Of a DNA stretch of 64,000 nt, positions 12,263-24,248 are shown one piece after another. The stretch lies in NCBI GenBank assembly GCA_001557505.1, contig LSAX01000009.1, forward strand, positions 806,001 through 870,000, written 5' to 3'. The notes under the pieces were generated by a model. That model did not search any database, had not been told where the DNA came from, and saw nothing but the letters and a program-made list of their open reading frames with translations. The position numbers and the translations under genes are program-made. Position 1 is the first letter of the stretch. Each line of letters begins with the position of its first letter. The DNA comes from Reticulascus tulasneorum (lineage: Eukaryota > Ascomycota > Sordariomycetes > Glomerellales > Reticulascaceae).

Positions 12263-15200
12263 TCAAGTGACAGTTATTACTGGCGTCTTCCAAACATCCC
12301 AGTTATCGGCTCTACTATGGATGCCAAAGGGCTGCAGCGCAGCGAAGCGCATGCTGGTTCCAGTTGTTAGTTATGAAATGACTCGTGCATACCCGCAACC
12401 ATGTGGACTTACGTATAATTCCCTGGAGTAATAATGGACCCATCCGCCATCCTACCAATCCAAGCAAAGGTATACTTGGGGAAGAGCCTCGATGCTGTGC
12501 GGTGGATTTGTACCGGGAAAGGCGCAAAATGGTTGACATCTATTTCAGAAGGGTCTGAATAGGCCCAGCCAGGAATACTACTCCCGAACGGATCTAGGTG
12601 GTAGGTGACGGAACCAACATAACCATTCTCACCTGGAACCAGGGGCCAGGACCAATCTCGCTCTACCCAGTAATTCACAAATATCTGATTATATCAAGTC
12701 GAGTTAGTGGTACTTTGAGCAACCGGCTATGCACAGTTCATAGGTATTTGGCACTTACATCCCATCGCACTTGGCGTGAACCCCACCTGGCGGAGGTTAC
12801 GATTATTGGAAAGTCGTGGGTAGCAAGGTCGAACGAATATCTGCAATACTAGTGGTTAGTGACTCGTATTGATTGCTTGGGGCCCTCGATTTTAATGTGC
12901 TTGTAACCCACTTGTGGTAGACATCGATATCTTTCGGGTTTCCAGCCTCGTCAGATTGATAAGGTCCCTCTATGCCCTCGGGAAATATTCGTCTCATCTG
13001 GCGTTTCAGATTGAAGGCCACACCTAGTTTTCAAAGTCAGCCTCTTCTATGATATGGAAGTTGTGGCAGATTACCCATGTAAGGGACCGAGAGGCTCTCT
13101 CCCAGACTGCTCAATACGATGATTTTCCCACTATAGACTGGTAGTCTCGACTCGTCCACGTATGTAACTGGTTTAAACTCAAGACTGCGTGGCTAGTCAG
13201 CATGGCAGGATGAATGTAGTTATTTGGCCGTCTAAATTACTGCCAGGGAGGCTTACTTGAACGTTTTTGTTTCGCCAGGCTGTAGAGCTAAACCGCGCGA
13301 TGGGAGAGCAACCTCCGGAATGATCGAGACGGGGGACAATTCCGATAGCACAGCGAGATCGTGCAGCCGTGGACTTTGCGCCTCAAAGCCGGCTGCGGGC
13401 TGAAGCGCGAAAGAATAATTAACGGGCGTGCTATGGCCATTCTTAACGGTAATTTTGTGGTATCTTTGAAAGTTGGCGGTGTCGTTGAGCATAATCTTCT
13501 CGAAACTCAACGACGTATTATATGTTAGGATCTTCCATGCGTCAACACTGCCGGTTCCGACTTGAGGAACTGGAGCAAAATAATCGTAAGTGACAGGTTC
13601 GTCTGGGTTTATAGATCTGTTTAACTTCCATGGAACAGAGTTGCCACTCGCGATGATCTGAATTGCGGCCTTCTTAGCGAATCCTGGACCATGTATGGTT
13701 CTGCCACCATATTTGCTGACATACAATGCAGCAACTCCAGCAACATATGGGCAAGACATAGAAGTTCCACTTTGAATTATATACTGCGTAGGATGCTTGT
13801 CGAAGCCGCTCCACTTTGCGCTGAGAATGTTGGAGCCCGGCGCAGCAACGTCTGGCTTGATTTTTAGATCGTATAGACCTCCCCAGGTTGTGTAGGGGCT
13901 TGGAATACCGCCAGAGGTCAGTTGAGCCTGGATGTAGTTGGGTGCTTCCCGCTCGAAGCTGGCTGCTACTCTCCGTCTAGCCTTGATGGCGTCAATGATA
14001 GCAAGGGCAGTTTTGGTTTCAACTACCCCTGCCTTTGGCCTCGTGGTGTTAGTTGATATTCTCTCATATCCGCCAGCCAGACTGTAAAATAGAACATGAT
14101 CAGCTCCCGTGAGGTTTAAATAACGTTGTTTTTCGTAAACCGAGCAGCCCTCTACTCGGACCAATGGAATCTTCCCAGCCAGTGAGAGAGTATCAACCGG
14201 TAGGCTAGCGCAAGCCTCGTTCGCAGGAGCATCAAATCCAAGAAGGACAATTTCCCAGTCTTTGATGTTCCAGTTGTAGTCAAAATTGGAGTTTGGGGCT
14301 GTATAACGAGCAGGATCGTACGCAAAGATCGTTGTGTTCTCAGTGTTCCGTAGGCCGAAAGTGACAGTAAAAGGTCGAGCGGCGACCGTGGTGGGGATAG
14401 TTGATGCTATAGATAGAACACCGTTAGCGTTGGCGCCCTCGTTCGCCCAAAATACTCCTGCTGATTCCCCCCTGTTTCCAGCAGACATGGTGATAATAAC
14501 GCCAAGCTCAACTAGCCGAGATGCAACCGTTTGTAACGGTCCTTCAGCCCAGCCACTGTTTCCTCCCCAGCTGCAAGTAATTATGTCGGCCTGGATCCCA
14601 AGTCAGCTATAACCTGATTTCGTCATGTTTGTAAATTCACTGCAACAAAACTGCTCCTCAGTGCTGCCGCTTACCCCATCTTCGTATGCCTTGATGAATG
14701 CCTCCATTATCCAGTCATCGTATGTCGAGTCCTAACAAGCAGATTGGTCAATTATGTTTGCCCTCGATTCTCTTCTAGACTAATCACTAACCGAGGAGTC
14801 AGTAATTTTATAGGCGAGCATGGTGGCTTCAGGTGCTACGCCCTGGAACCTAAGACAAGGTCAAAAGCTGATATCATAGGATTGAGTCTTATCTGGGACC
14901 AAGTACTTACCAGCCATCATCCCCGGCCACGATTCCAGCGACATGGGTTCCATGCCCGTAGCTATCCATAGGATCATCGTCAGTTATTACATCTGGGTAC
15001 ACTAAAAGCTTCTGTTAACACAGTCAATGGCCGCGGTCGATTGAGACCCACGCCTATCGCCTCCAAAGTCGTAGCCGCCAATAATCCTGCAGCCGGGACC
15101 GTAACAGCCACCGAGCTGTATTCGAGTCAGTGGGAGTTCTATTTAGAGGCGAAATGCAGCCGACTCACAGCGGGGTGATAATAATCCAGGCCCGAGTCGA

Positions 15201-15691
15201 CAACAGCCACAGTGACACCCTTCCCTTTGATGCCTGCGGCGTGGAGCTTGTCAACGCCAGTCAGGTGATGTATTGAGTAGTTCATCGCCGCTCCGTCGGT
15301 TTTACCGAAACTGTAGTTATCGGTGAAAGGCCGATCAATCCTATATTGCTGCACCGGCCAGGCGTTAACTACTTGTTCGATGGCTACGAGAGAGTCCACA
15401 TTATCGACATCGGATTCGATAGTAAGACCAGTGAACACAGTAGAGTCGAAAGATCTCAACACACTTGCGCCACTCTTGGCCTCGAATAGGGCTGAGACGG
15501 CCTCGATGGCATCGGGCTACCATCATTAGCAACTCCGGCCAAATGAGCTCCTGACTAGGTATCGAGTGACATACAGCTACTTCAAGGATATACTTCTTGC
15601 TGGAAATGGATCCACTGGACTCTCGGCGATTGCTTTGAGAATCGCTCGTCACCATAAGTGGGAAAGCGAGAAAAATGGTTGCAAGACGCAT
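12263..15691 (-). CDS. Secreted subtilisin-like serine protease (S8), 911 aa, 12 exons
   Basis: The exons, high to low, are 15691-15575, 15516-15169, 15115-15052, 15001-14911, 14849-14792, 14731-14675, 14590-13257, 13184-13075, 13023-12912, 12840-12759, 12684-12413 and 12353-12263. All phases fit. Order: signal peptide ([16 protein letters not shown]), I9-type propeptide ([20 protein letters not shown]), then the S8 domain with catalytic Asp146 ([14 protein letters not shown]), His193 (GHGTHVAGI), the oxyanion Asn in ITMSAGNRG, and Ser near residue 520 ([13 protein letters not shown]). Between them lies a long insertion in the position of a PA domain. A roughly 340-residue C-terminal Fn3-like region ends [12 protein letters not shown]. 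The length matches fungal minor extracellular protease Vpr-like enzymes (about 900 aa). It should degrade extracellular protein. The ATG at 15691 is chosen because the signal peptide begins there; an in-frame ATG lies nine codons upstream. Confidence 0.92.
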
Positions 15692-17028
15692 CTTGGTACA
15701 CTGGTGTTCTTTGGTCACTGTTGGCCCTGCCCGGGTCAGCGTAGAAAATCTTTAGAATCTTATTATGTTTGACGTAGGCTGATCCGAGCTTTAACGCTGA
15801 TATTTATATGCTAGCCGCCAGAGCTCAACCCAAATTTCAAGGATTACGGCCGCGACTGGCGGTCCGAGTACCTTTAAAAACAGGGTATAATGCCATGCAT
15901 ATAAGATCCAAGAACTCGATTCGTGGTTAAACTTATTGCCACATAATGGATACGTGTAGCTGATCTGACTAAGATTCGTTTAGCACCTTAAATGTTGTAT
16001 GGCTGCCTATACGACTGTGCCGTGCTACTACCAAGGCCCTTGTGTCTGATCCACATCTCTAGACAGCCTTATATGGGCATTGGAACGCGTGAAACCAGTT
16101 ATTACCAGTTGCTCCAAGCATCGTATGTGAGAGATGCTACGTTCTTGACTTTAATCCATGAGGTGAGCTTCTACAGGATTGGCGAATCCCTAGCAGGAGC
16201 TCATGCAATGAACCAGCCCTTTACTTGGCGAGACAGCCAATGAGATGGCGAATCACAAGCATGCCGGAAATGACATACCACTCTCGTATAGGTTATCAAA
16301 TCAAATTGGGATTTGGTTTGTCCTAGTAGCATATTTCAGATTCTCGTCCGAGTTCTCATACCCCTTTAAATGCTCATATTAACCTACCCCTAGCTGGAAC
16401 ATTTGTTCAATTATCCAAGGGTAGGGGCTTATGCCCCGAGTTTAGTAGCTTTCAAGTCGGGGAGGGCGACCCTTCGCAATTGGGCCACCTTCGCAATTGG
16501 GCCACCTTCGCAATTGGGGTTAACGAACTATAAGTACCAAAGAAACGAGGCGGAGGCGGGCCAAGGAAAAAGGGCAGGTGGCTGACTAGGAAGAGGTAAG
16601 AGCATTATTGGAGAGAAGATTGGAAAGACTCGTGGCAACCCTGTCTAGTGAGCGCTGCCCATCGTCTCCTTCAGGTCCCACAGGGCTTCACTCAGGATGC
16701 CAGATGATGTTCCTCCATTTTACCTCATACCAGCTAGGACTATTTACGGACTATACTGGGCTCATCTGGACGACTACTATCGAACAACACCCGGCTGCCT
16801 CTCTCGTACGATGGAGATGCGCCTCCTTTCACCAACATGGCTGCGGCTATCACATTGGCGTTCCAGAATGCGAGATGGAGCGCATTTCTGCCATGTGTAT
16901 CTCCCCGGTTCAATTTTGAACCGAACTTGTATCAATAGCTCGACGACATTGGTATAGCTGGTGCCATAGTACTTATTGGGGATTCACCCGACTAATCGTT
17001 ATACCCATCAATGGCGTTAGCCTATTGC
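15692..17028. other. Intergenic region with a doubtful terminal exon
   Basis: Mostly no coding signal. On the plus strand, 16738-16938 is open behind a CAGCTAG acceptor and reads like protein (YDGDAPPFTNMAAAITLAFQ, ending EPNLYQ and a stop). No upstream exon could be attached, so it is not called as a gene. A short tandem repeat lies at 16472-16520. Confidence 0.3.
16472..16520. repeat. 17-bp tandem repeat, nearly three copies
   Basis: The unit CTTCGCAATTGGGCCAC occurs twice perfectly, followed by a third partial copy. No function is known. Confidence 0.85.
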
Positions 17029-19008
17029 TTAACGCAAGGTAAAATCTTCTAAAGTGTAGTCTCCTCTCATCAATTCTCCATTCATAACTCCGTATACATA
17101 TGCTGGGCCAATTAGGGTGAACGAGGAGTCATTGCGCGGGCGAACGACAAAGGGCATCTTGACGCCGGAGAAGAGGCATACTGTATCTGATGGCTGGATC
17201 TCCCCGGAACCAAGCCCAATATATCCCTTCTCAGTAACGAATAACCTGCGATTTATGGCAAGCTTGGTCAGCGCGCTGAGATAAAGTGAACTTAGATACT
17301 GACGTGTGGCCTCCGGCGAGCGGTTCGTATCTTTGAAATACAATTGCCCCCGCATGACGTAGTAAGATTTCATATATGCCTTCGTTTCCTCTTTCACTTG
17401 CTTCGCTTCCGCGAGCCCATCCCAGCTTCGACAAGCAATCGCTGCCCACCTGATGGCCTTTGGAGACTCCGACCAGCTATCCTCATACACCAATGTTTGT
17501 GTGTTTCCAATCCGAAACAAACAATATTCGAACTCGAAGTCGTCGAACCACCGACAAGCCATTTCGATATCCAAATTCTCAGTGCCGTCAAGTATTTCCC
17601 CTCTTCGAGAGACCCCGTCTACTTTCAGACCCTCAACATGCATGTAGCTATCGAACGGGCTATAGTAGCATTGTGCATTAAATTGCGTTGTGCCAGCGGC
17701 GGAAAAGTCGATGTCCGTCGTTAACCATGTGCTTTGGATATCCTCTTGTGGTACGGCTGACCAGTCAGGAACGAACGAAGGCAGGTCCGCCCTTCTGAAG
17801 AGACTTTCAGCCGCAAAGAGAATATCCTCATTTCCTTCACGATACAGGGCCGCGGCAACGCGCTTGTAAACCTCCGAGCACGGTATTGTGTAGTCTGCAC
17901 GTATGCCCAACTCTTCGGAATCGTCTGCAAGCCCAAGTAACCCGAAGACCATATCTCTTGGGTCTGTCGCTCGTAGAAACTGCCGCGCAAATCGCAAGTA
18001 AAATGAGAGGCCTACTCCTTCTCGCGTTTGGCTTCGCAAGGCAAGCATTGTCGTCGAGGTGAGCCAAAGCCTTCGGAAGAGAAATATGAGTCGTTTCCAC
18101 TGGTTCCGTACCTCTGGTGAAAGCTCCAATGTACTAACGTGTTCGCTGAGGAACCACTGTGAATTAAAAATTGAATTCCAATTCACGCAGTGATGTCCCC
18201 AGAGAATCAAGACGTTGGTTTTGGCCGGCATTGCTAGCTCTTGCAGGCACCAGACACGGGTCCAGATCGGCTTGTCGAATACATCAATTATCGAGCCAAG
18301 AGGAAATGTACCGTCCCGCAGCGCATCCTGAACTTTTAGCTTGAGCGCCTGTTTTTCTTCCTCTGCATCACCAGAAATCATTCCAGGCCAACCCTTCGGG
18401 GCTGCTTCGATTTCTTCGCCAATCAAATGAAGTGCGTGCATCCCGCGATGCTTGGTATACCCACCATCGTCAATGAACTCGTCTTTTTCATCGGCTTCTC
18501 CAAGCCAGCCGAAAACAACTTGGGCTCCTCGAAAGATTGACTTCATCATTCCAACTTGAGCGCCCTTTTCAATGTTATCTGCTTGGTTGATGCAGATAGC
18601 ATCAATCCAGAAAGGATTAAATGCACCACTCTGTTGACAGAGATGAATGAGTAGGTCGAACAAATTGCTGCCCACCATGAATGCCTCGCCGTTAAGAAGT
18701 ATAGGCTGCACAGGTTTCGGGTCTCCCCAAACATAAGAGACGGCAGTATATTCCAGGTTGTCATCAATTTCGCAGTGTTTCAGCGTGCCTTCCACGAGGC
18801 GTGGTATCTTGGATTTGAGATGACCGGTATTCGACTGGGATATAGTGAGTAAACGGATTTGTCCCTTTGAGGCATCCAGCCTGTCGTATTGGAAGGTAGT
18901 CCTCAACTTGGCATTATGCTGGTGCTTCCTGGTAGAGCGGTAGAGGTATTCAACCGCACAGGACATAACCCCGACAACCACGATCGTTGCGACTAATTTG
19001 GAGAACAT
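17029..19008 (-). CDS. HET-domain protein with N-terminal membrane anchor, 659 aa
   Basis: Single exon. Residues about 4-21 (KLVATIVVVGVMSCAVEY) form a hydrophobic segment followed by YRSTRKHQH, which looks like a signal anchor with the basic side in the cytosol. The HET (heterokaryon incompatibility) domain starts near residue 80 with YTAVSYVWGD (87-96) and continues FWIDAICINQ and VFGWLGEAD, then VWCLQELAMP. A roughly 350-residue C-terminal part follows, containing ATDPRDMVFGLLGLADDS. HET domains trigger cell death when incompatible nuclei share a cytoplasm, and related proteins act in fungal immunity. Most are soluble, so the membrane anchor is unusual. No NLR, WD or ankyrin partner is adjacent. 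Allelic specificity cannot be read from one sequence. Confidence 0.9.
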   Translation of the reverse strand: MFSKLVATIVVVGVMSCAVEYLYRSTRKHQHNAKLRTTFQYDRLDASKGQIRLLTISQSNTGHLKSKIPRLVEGTLKHCEIDDNLEYTAVSYVWGDPKPVQPILLNGEAFMVGSNLFDLLIHLCQQSGAFNPFWIDAICINQADNIEKGAQVGMMKSIFRGAQVVFGWLGEADEKDEFIDDGGYTKHRGMHALHLIGEEIEAAPKGWPGMISGDAEEEKQALKLKVQDALRDGTFPLGSIIDVFDKPIWTRVWCLQELAMPAKTNVLILWGHHCVNWNSIFNSQWFLSEHVSTLELSPEVRNQWKRLIFLFRRLWLTSTTMLALRSQTREGVGLSFYLRFARQFLRATDPRDMVFGLLGLADDSEELGIRADYTIPCSEVYKRVAAALYREGNEDILFAAESLFRRADLPSFVPDWSAVPQEDIQSTWLTTDIDFSAAGTTQFNAQCYYSPFDSYMHVEGLKVDGVSRRGEILDGTENLDIEMACRWFDDFEFEYCLFRIGNTQTLVYEDSWSESPKAIRWAAIACRSWDGLAEAKQVKEETKAYMKSYYVMRGQLYFKDTNRSPEATRQYLSSLYLSALTKLAINRRLFVTEKGYIGLGSGEIQPSDTVCLFSGVKMPFVVRPRNDSSFTLIGPAYVYGVMNGELMRGDYTLEDFTLR

Positions 19009-19812
19009 TGTTTTTGAACGCTGTATCCAGAGAAAGTGTCTTCGACGAAATGAAGTAGGTTGGAAGGAGAAATGAGATCATTCCCAGCGTCTTTGAGGTA
19101 ATCATCGACAAGGCTCTTTAGTGTGAGCCAACTGAATTGCTACTATTAATAGACTATGCGCCAATCACATAAGGCCGCCTGCAAGCCACTCTTAACTTCC
19201 ATAGATATTCTCTGGAGAAGCCTGTTTCACAGGTAATTCAGTCATTCGACAGGAATACTAGTAAGTTTTAGCCCAGGGCTGAACTTAGGTGCAGAATTTT
19301 ATAATTAATTACAAAAAGAATAGGGGCATATTCAGACCACCATTGCCAGATTTGAATGTTAGGTGGCTGGAGCAAACTAAACTCGGGCATCTCTACTAGC
19401 CTGATTATTTGCTGTGTTAGGTCCTGGTACATTTGAACATAGCCTCTGATTAAGGTTGAGTTAGGGTTATTCCATTTTCTTTACTCCCGGTCAGCATCTT
19501 TCTCCTTTTCCAGGGACGAGACTGCGCATCGCATATGTTTGCGGGCAGGACTTCATCCAGCCTGGTCACGTAAAACTTATGATTTTGGCCATCTGGAGTA
19601 TATAGAGAGAAGATAATTCTTGGAGACGAAGAACAACATCGCCAGGCTATACTTAGACATCATATTGCTAACACTTGACAGAAATTTTTAGAGACTAGAT
19701 CCGCCACTCATATAGGCTGCTATTGACTCGGTTCAACGGAGATTGAATAGCTACAGGCAATATCCGCACAATATCAGAAGTTACAGAGACTAGCCGTGTT
19801 CAACCAAAAGAA
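19009..19812. other. Intergenic region
   Basis: No supported reading frame. It contains the divergent 5' side of the HET gene and the 3' flank of the DUF3237-like gene. Confidence 0.4.
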
Positions 19813-20418
19813 TCATGGAGATACAAGCTGCAGTCGATTAGCCGCGAGCCTATATTTGTGTAGGTAGGTTAGGAAAGAATTGATACTCACCTGCCATGCC
19901 TCAATTGTGATCTCGCTCTCGGATAATAGCCTCAGAATACCGACACCGACAACTGTATTAAGCCAGTAGTACTTTGGGCTCCCAGTTTCGAAGGTTAAGC
20001 GAACGTGGCCAGTGCCGTCCGGCTGAGATGAACCCGATTCAAAAATCTGTATATATGCACCATCATTTGTTTGAAAAGTCTGTCGGACGTCGATGGTGAC
20101 GGTTCCATTACTATCAAAGAGAGCCCAGTCTCCTCCAATTGGCAATACAGTTCCTATCGGAATGCTTAGTTACGAATAATCTTAATATGAGAGCTGATAG
20201 ACTGTAATACCTTTGAGTCTTGGGCCGGAAAATTTACCGCCGGCGATGGGGACTACAAATCTCGTGCCTCGAGGACCGGGTCCGACAGCAACACCAGTAG
20301 ACCCAGTTATGTTCACTGTATATAGATAGGTAAGACCGGGACGTGGTGGATTCTTCGCCGCAGATATCCCTGCTAGTAGGAAGGTATAGCAAAGTGTAAA
20401 GATAAAAGACGGCTTCAT
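19813..20418 (-). CDS. Secreted DUF3237 (UPF0311)-like protein
   Basis: Exon 1 is 20418-20211 and exon 2 starts at 20153; the 57-nt intron joins in phase. The signal peptide is MKPSFIFTLCYTFLLAGISA. The mature part matches the DUF3237 pattern: GPRGTRFVVPIAGGKFSGPR, LPIGGDWALFDSNGT, DVRQTFQTNDGAYIQIF, and YYWLNTVVGVG near the end. These are small beta-barrel proteins of unknown biochemical role. After EITIEAWQ there is a GTGAGT donor, a GCTAATC branch site and an ACTGCAG acceptor. Splicing would give the ending LVSP. Because this intron is a multiple of three and free of stops, both spliced and unspliced forms reach the same stop, which differ by 21 residues or fewer. Confidence 0.8.
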
Positions 20419-21557
20419 TTTGAGTTCAGTGTTTTCTAGTCACTGGAGTTTTTGGCTTGTTTGCGTCTCAAGTGCAGTGAAAGAACAGCTGGCTTGTATT
20501 AGTTTTATAAATCCTCTACAGCTTAGTGAAGTAGTCGAATTAAATAGCAATCCCCTCCCCCTCATCAGGAGCGGCTCACCGTTGCATTTTCGACAGGACA
20601 AGGGGATTACACCGCTTGTAGTCAGCCTCTAGATCTGGGATTACAAATTTACAGGCACACGGATGAGGTAGTAATTAACCTGGATCCGATGATGCTCGGA
20701 CCAGTGTTGCAGGGTCCTGCTGACATGGAGGGCCAGTCATGCAGGAATATTGCATGACGGCAGGCGGAACGAATCCATCAAATCACTTCCCCGACTTTGT
20801 CAGCTGCAGAACGATCCGCCGTAAGCTGTTGTTAGAGGTGAATGCAGCGCCAAAAATGTGGTTATTCGCGTAGCTAGTCGATATTGATGTTACGTCAAGG
20901 ATTCTTGTTCTGATTGAGAAAGGATTGCGTCTTATTCAACCAACCGCACAGCGCACGCATATACGGCGCAGGCGTCAAGCAGGACTGCCATCTTACTTAC
21001 CCTATTCGGCGGTTCGCAGAAACTTCAAGAAGCCCGGAACTTAAATCTCGCGGGATGGTAGATTGACTATGTTCAAGTTTGAGAAGCTGCTCGTAGACGC
21101 CGATGAATGAAACAATGCGTCTCCTGGTGGTGATAACGACACAACGATTCGCGATGGTAGCACAGATCATTCGCGCCAATGATAGTTCGATGTTTCGAAC
21201 AACTGAGTTGCCCAATGTGACCAGCGATGATGATGGCGGCGTGTAAGATTCATTCATATCTTTCTTCTCTGAATCTTTATAAAAAAGAAAGAGAGGCAAG
21301 TAAAATGGCCATCGGTATGTCCAATGCTAAGTTAACCTAACCTAGGTAGCTCTGCAGCTTAAAAGCATTTTCCCTACTACTATAGCAGGTGACCGTAAAA
21401 GCGCGATCAGGTGATCCTGGTGTGGACTGCGAAACAGCCGCTCATAGGTAGGTATCCTGAAACGCGATGATGACCACAAAACAATTCCTTGAAAATGCAA
21501 AAGCCACCTGCTAGTCTCTAGCTAATCACTGACTGGGAAATATCTGAGCCACAAATA
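20419..21557. other. Intergenic region
   Basis: A minus-strand frame at 20997-21299 is open, but it has no supporting motif, signal peptide or splice context. Nothing else was seen. Confidence 0.35.
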
Positions 21558-22940
21558 GTGATGCATTTAGGACTCGGCGCGTTTCCTCCGGAAACCGTGC
21601 TCCACATTATTGGCTTTCTGAGGCCGCGCGACGTCACAAACTTTTGCCGCACGTCGAGAGTAATCAGTGACCTTGTGCAACCTCTTCTCTGGACACATAT
21701 CGAACTCCACGGGCACGGCTACCATGAGTCGTCAGACGAGCTGAGCAAGCCGCGATTAAGAGCTGCTTCAGACCGGCACTATCATTCCCCGATCAGCTCA
21801 GCCACGCGCTTCAATACACGCACAAACGGCCACCTGTTCTTTCAATTGCTGGAGTCCACGTATCGCCATGATTTCGAACGATTCAAACTACTTGCCGCGC
21901 GGATCCGGACTATCTGCACGGTAATTGATCACCTACCGCAGACCTCTGACGGTGACGAAATGGAAGCGCAGACGAGGGTCGTCTGGGACCTGTGCTCGCA
22001 CATGAATAACCTCGAATCACTAGAGCTCTACGGTTCCTATCGCTCGGAGCGGCTGGATGAAGACGCTTCGGAGGCTCTGCTTGCTCGCGGGCTACCCGGG
22101 CTACGCTTCGCGAAGCTGGTCGGGCACATACCGCGCCACTTTGCGCAGTTTATCGTGCTCGGCAGCGCCGCCACGCTGGAGCGACTGGAGCTCGGGCTGC
22201 TAGATCAGCCCATCGGCACCAGCGCCGCATCGCCGCAGCTCAATCCGCCACCTTCGCATTATCGACTGGCCGGGTCCGGGGCTGACAGCGATGAGGGCGA
22301 CTCTGACTATGGCAGCCTAAATGATGAGTGCGTCGCCCCGAGGCCCTTGGGTTTTCTTCCGAGTTCGCAGTTGCCAGGATTTCCTAAGATCGCCCAACTA
22401 TATCTACGTAAGCCGTCCGCAGGAGACACCGAAGAGTCGTCCGCTAAGGAGTATTCGTATTCGTCCCGGGCGCGAGAGGCTTCGGTCAGCGATTGGCTGC
22501 GCCTCATACGCGCAGTCGGATCTACTGTTCAGGTTTTGGGCTTTGAGCACAGAGTCTGCATGGAATATATCGAGTCTGATGCGTATGCGGGCTGGGAGTT
22601 TATTAAGCGCTGTAGTGCTGGCCCTGACGAGGAGGCTTTCTCGGATAAAATTCTGCCTGTTCTGATATCTGAGAAGCTCCCAAGCCTGCGGCAAATGTAC
22701 CTGTACGGAGTCTATGTCGGCGAGAAGGCCGATGTATCAAACAGGGACCAGTTACTAGCAATGTGCAAGGAGCGAGGTATTCAATGTCAGGGCATGCTAG
22801 GGTCTTATTGTGGCTTTGATGACATGGACGGGTTAGCGCCATCGCCATTATGGACGGCAGAGAGCGGCAGCCATGAGGAGGAGGGCACGTATGGTCTTGG
22901 GGAGCTCAAGAAGTTTGACGATGTGGCGTGGAAGGTCTAA
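21558..22940 (+). CDS. F-box protein, 460 aa
   Basis: Single exon with ATG at 21558. The F-box is at about residues 8-50 (FPPETVLHIIGFLRPRDVTN, then FCRTSRVISDLVQPLLWTHI). This motif binds Skp1 in SCF ubiquitin ligases. The rest looks like an irregular leucine-rich region that would select a substrate (NNLESLELYGSYRSERLD, LRFAKLVGHIPRHFAQFIV, PSLRQMYLYGVYVGEKAD), interrupted by an acidic, Ser-rich loop (GADSDEGDSDYGSLND). The gene is clearly more GC-rich than its flanks, most strongly in the middle. Target unknown. The family is large and variable in filamentous fungi. Confidence 0.85.
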   Translation: MMHLGLGAFPPETVLHIIGFLRPRDVTNFCRTSRVISDLVQPLLWTHIELHGHGYHESSDELSKPRLRAASDRHYHSPISSATRFNTRTNGHLFFQLLESTYRHDFERFKLLAARIRTICTVIDHLPQTSDGDEMEAQTRVVWDLCSHMNNLESLELYGSYRSERLDEDASEALLARGLPGLRFAKLVGHIPRHFAQFIVLGSAATLERLELGLLDQPIGTSAASPQLNPPPSHYRLAGSGADSDEGDSDYGSLNDECVAPRPLGFLPSSQLPGFPKIAQLYLRKPSAGDTEESSAKEYSYSSRAREASVSDWLRLIRAVGSTVQVLGFEHRVCMEYIESDAYAGWEFIKRCSAGPDEEAFSDKILPVLISEKLPSLRQMYLYGVYVGEKADVSNRDQLLAMCKERGIQCQGMLGSYCGFDDMDGLAPSPLWTAESGSHEEEGTYGLGELKKFDDVAWKV

Positions 22941-24248
22941 ATGTAGTCGGCCTACAGCAGACGTAGTCGTTCCTCAAGGTTAGAGACTGTTCGTCTTGAT
23001 TGAGTAGACTAAATATAGGTGGAGCATCGTTGCGCCATGATATTACATGCTACTCTTCTCGATTTTCAAGTAAGCCGTGTACTAACTCTAACTATATTAT
23101 AGTCTTATCAGAGGTTTGGCGTTCCACTTCTCGGCTTACGAGAGTACTTCACGGCCAGAGGCTCGGGCCGCTCATGGGATCACCGCCTTTTCTGGTGCTT
23201 TGGCTGTCCCGGTATCATTATGTGACTTGTTGCCTGACCACGTCACCAATCAAGAGCCGCCCCCGCCTTGCCACGCCACCGATCAATGATTCTGTCTACA
23301 AGCCGCATCCAAGGGCCGTGATAGTAGGTATTCAGCCAGAGCGCACCGCTTTCGAGCCTTGTTTCAGGTCTCAAGATAGGTAGGTGAATTCGAGGCGGTG
23401 TCTCTAGGGTTTGACCTACCCCGGCGCAGCCCCAGCCAACGCTACCATATCACACCACGCCAGCCTCGAGAGATATCTGCATCTAACAGAAGGAGTATGA
23501 TTATCTGCGGACTAGATCAGCGTCAACCGGTTCTAGCATCATCAATCCACGCCACAAAGAATCATACCTTAGGGAGCCGATGCTATACGGTCATGCTGTC
23601 GGGGGAGATTGTTGTGACCTTCCACCCAGGGTTGCTATTTCTTGAATCAATAAACTACTTGGGCGACGTTGAGCGGTCAAGTGGAAGCAATAGAGTTCGC
23701 AAAAGATTTTCAGCAACTTATTTCGATCAGCCTCTTATAAATGAGATGCTAATTGAATGCTACTTTGCAGCCTAGCACTGGAAACAGATCGGGGTTTACT
23801 CTGTCCCGAATGGCACATCCTCTTCATCAAAGCCGGGCGCAAACCACCATGCAATGTGACCGGGTAACTGAATCGCCGGCAGTTAAGACCTCTTGGCTCT
23901 ATACGGCATCCTGGATCGTATGGGCGTCCGCATTGTATGGCATCTTGGCATCTAACTTCAAGGTAGCATTCGGGCTTATAGACGTTCAGCTGCTATATTG
24001 CTTACTACTTGGCATGAATATTTCACCTCCCCGGTATCAGAACCGAACTAAATCCCAGCTTGCGACTTTACTCCTGAAATGACTGATATAAATACATCAG
24101 TGTGGTATCTGGCTTGACTGAATTCTAAATCTTGGGCTATTCGACCAACAGACTTGCATTGCTATGCCAAAATCAAAAGATTTCACCCAACACCTAGTAC
24201 TTTGTTGAATATACCCGCTCGTGTTAATCTGTCTTTCGTTTTGTCATC
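22941..24248. other. Intergenic region
   Basis: Open plus-strand frames at 23000-23383, 23398-23775 and 23753-24082 lack family motifs and sensible splice joins. None is called. Confidence 0.35.

Noticed and set aside
16738..16938. Protein-like terminal exon as a gene
   Set aside because: No upstream exon, start codon or family match could be found.
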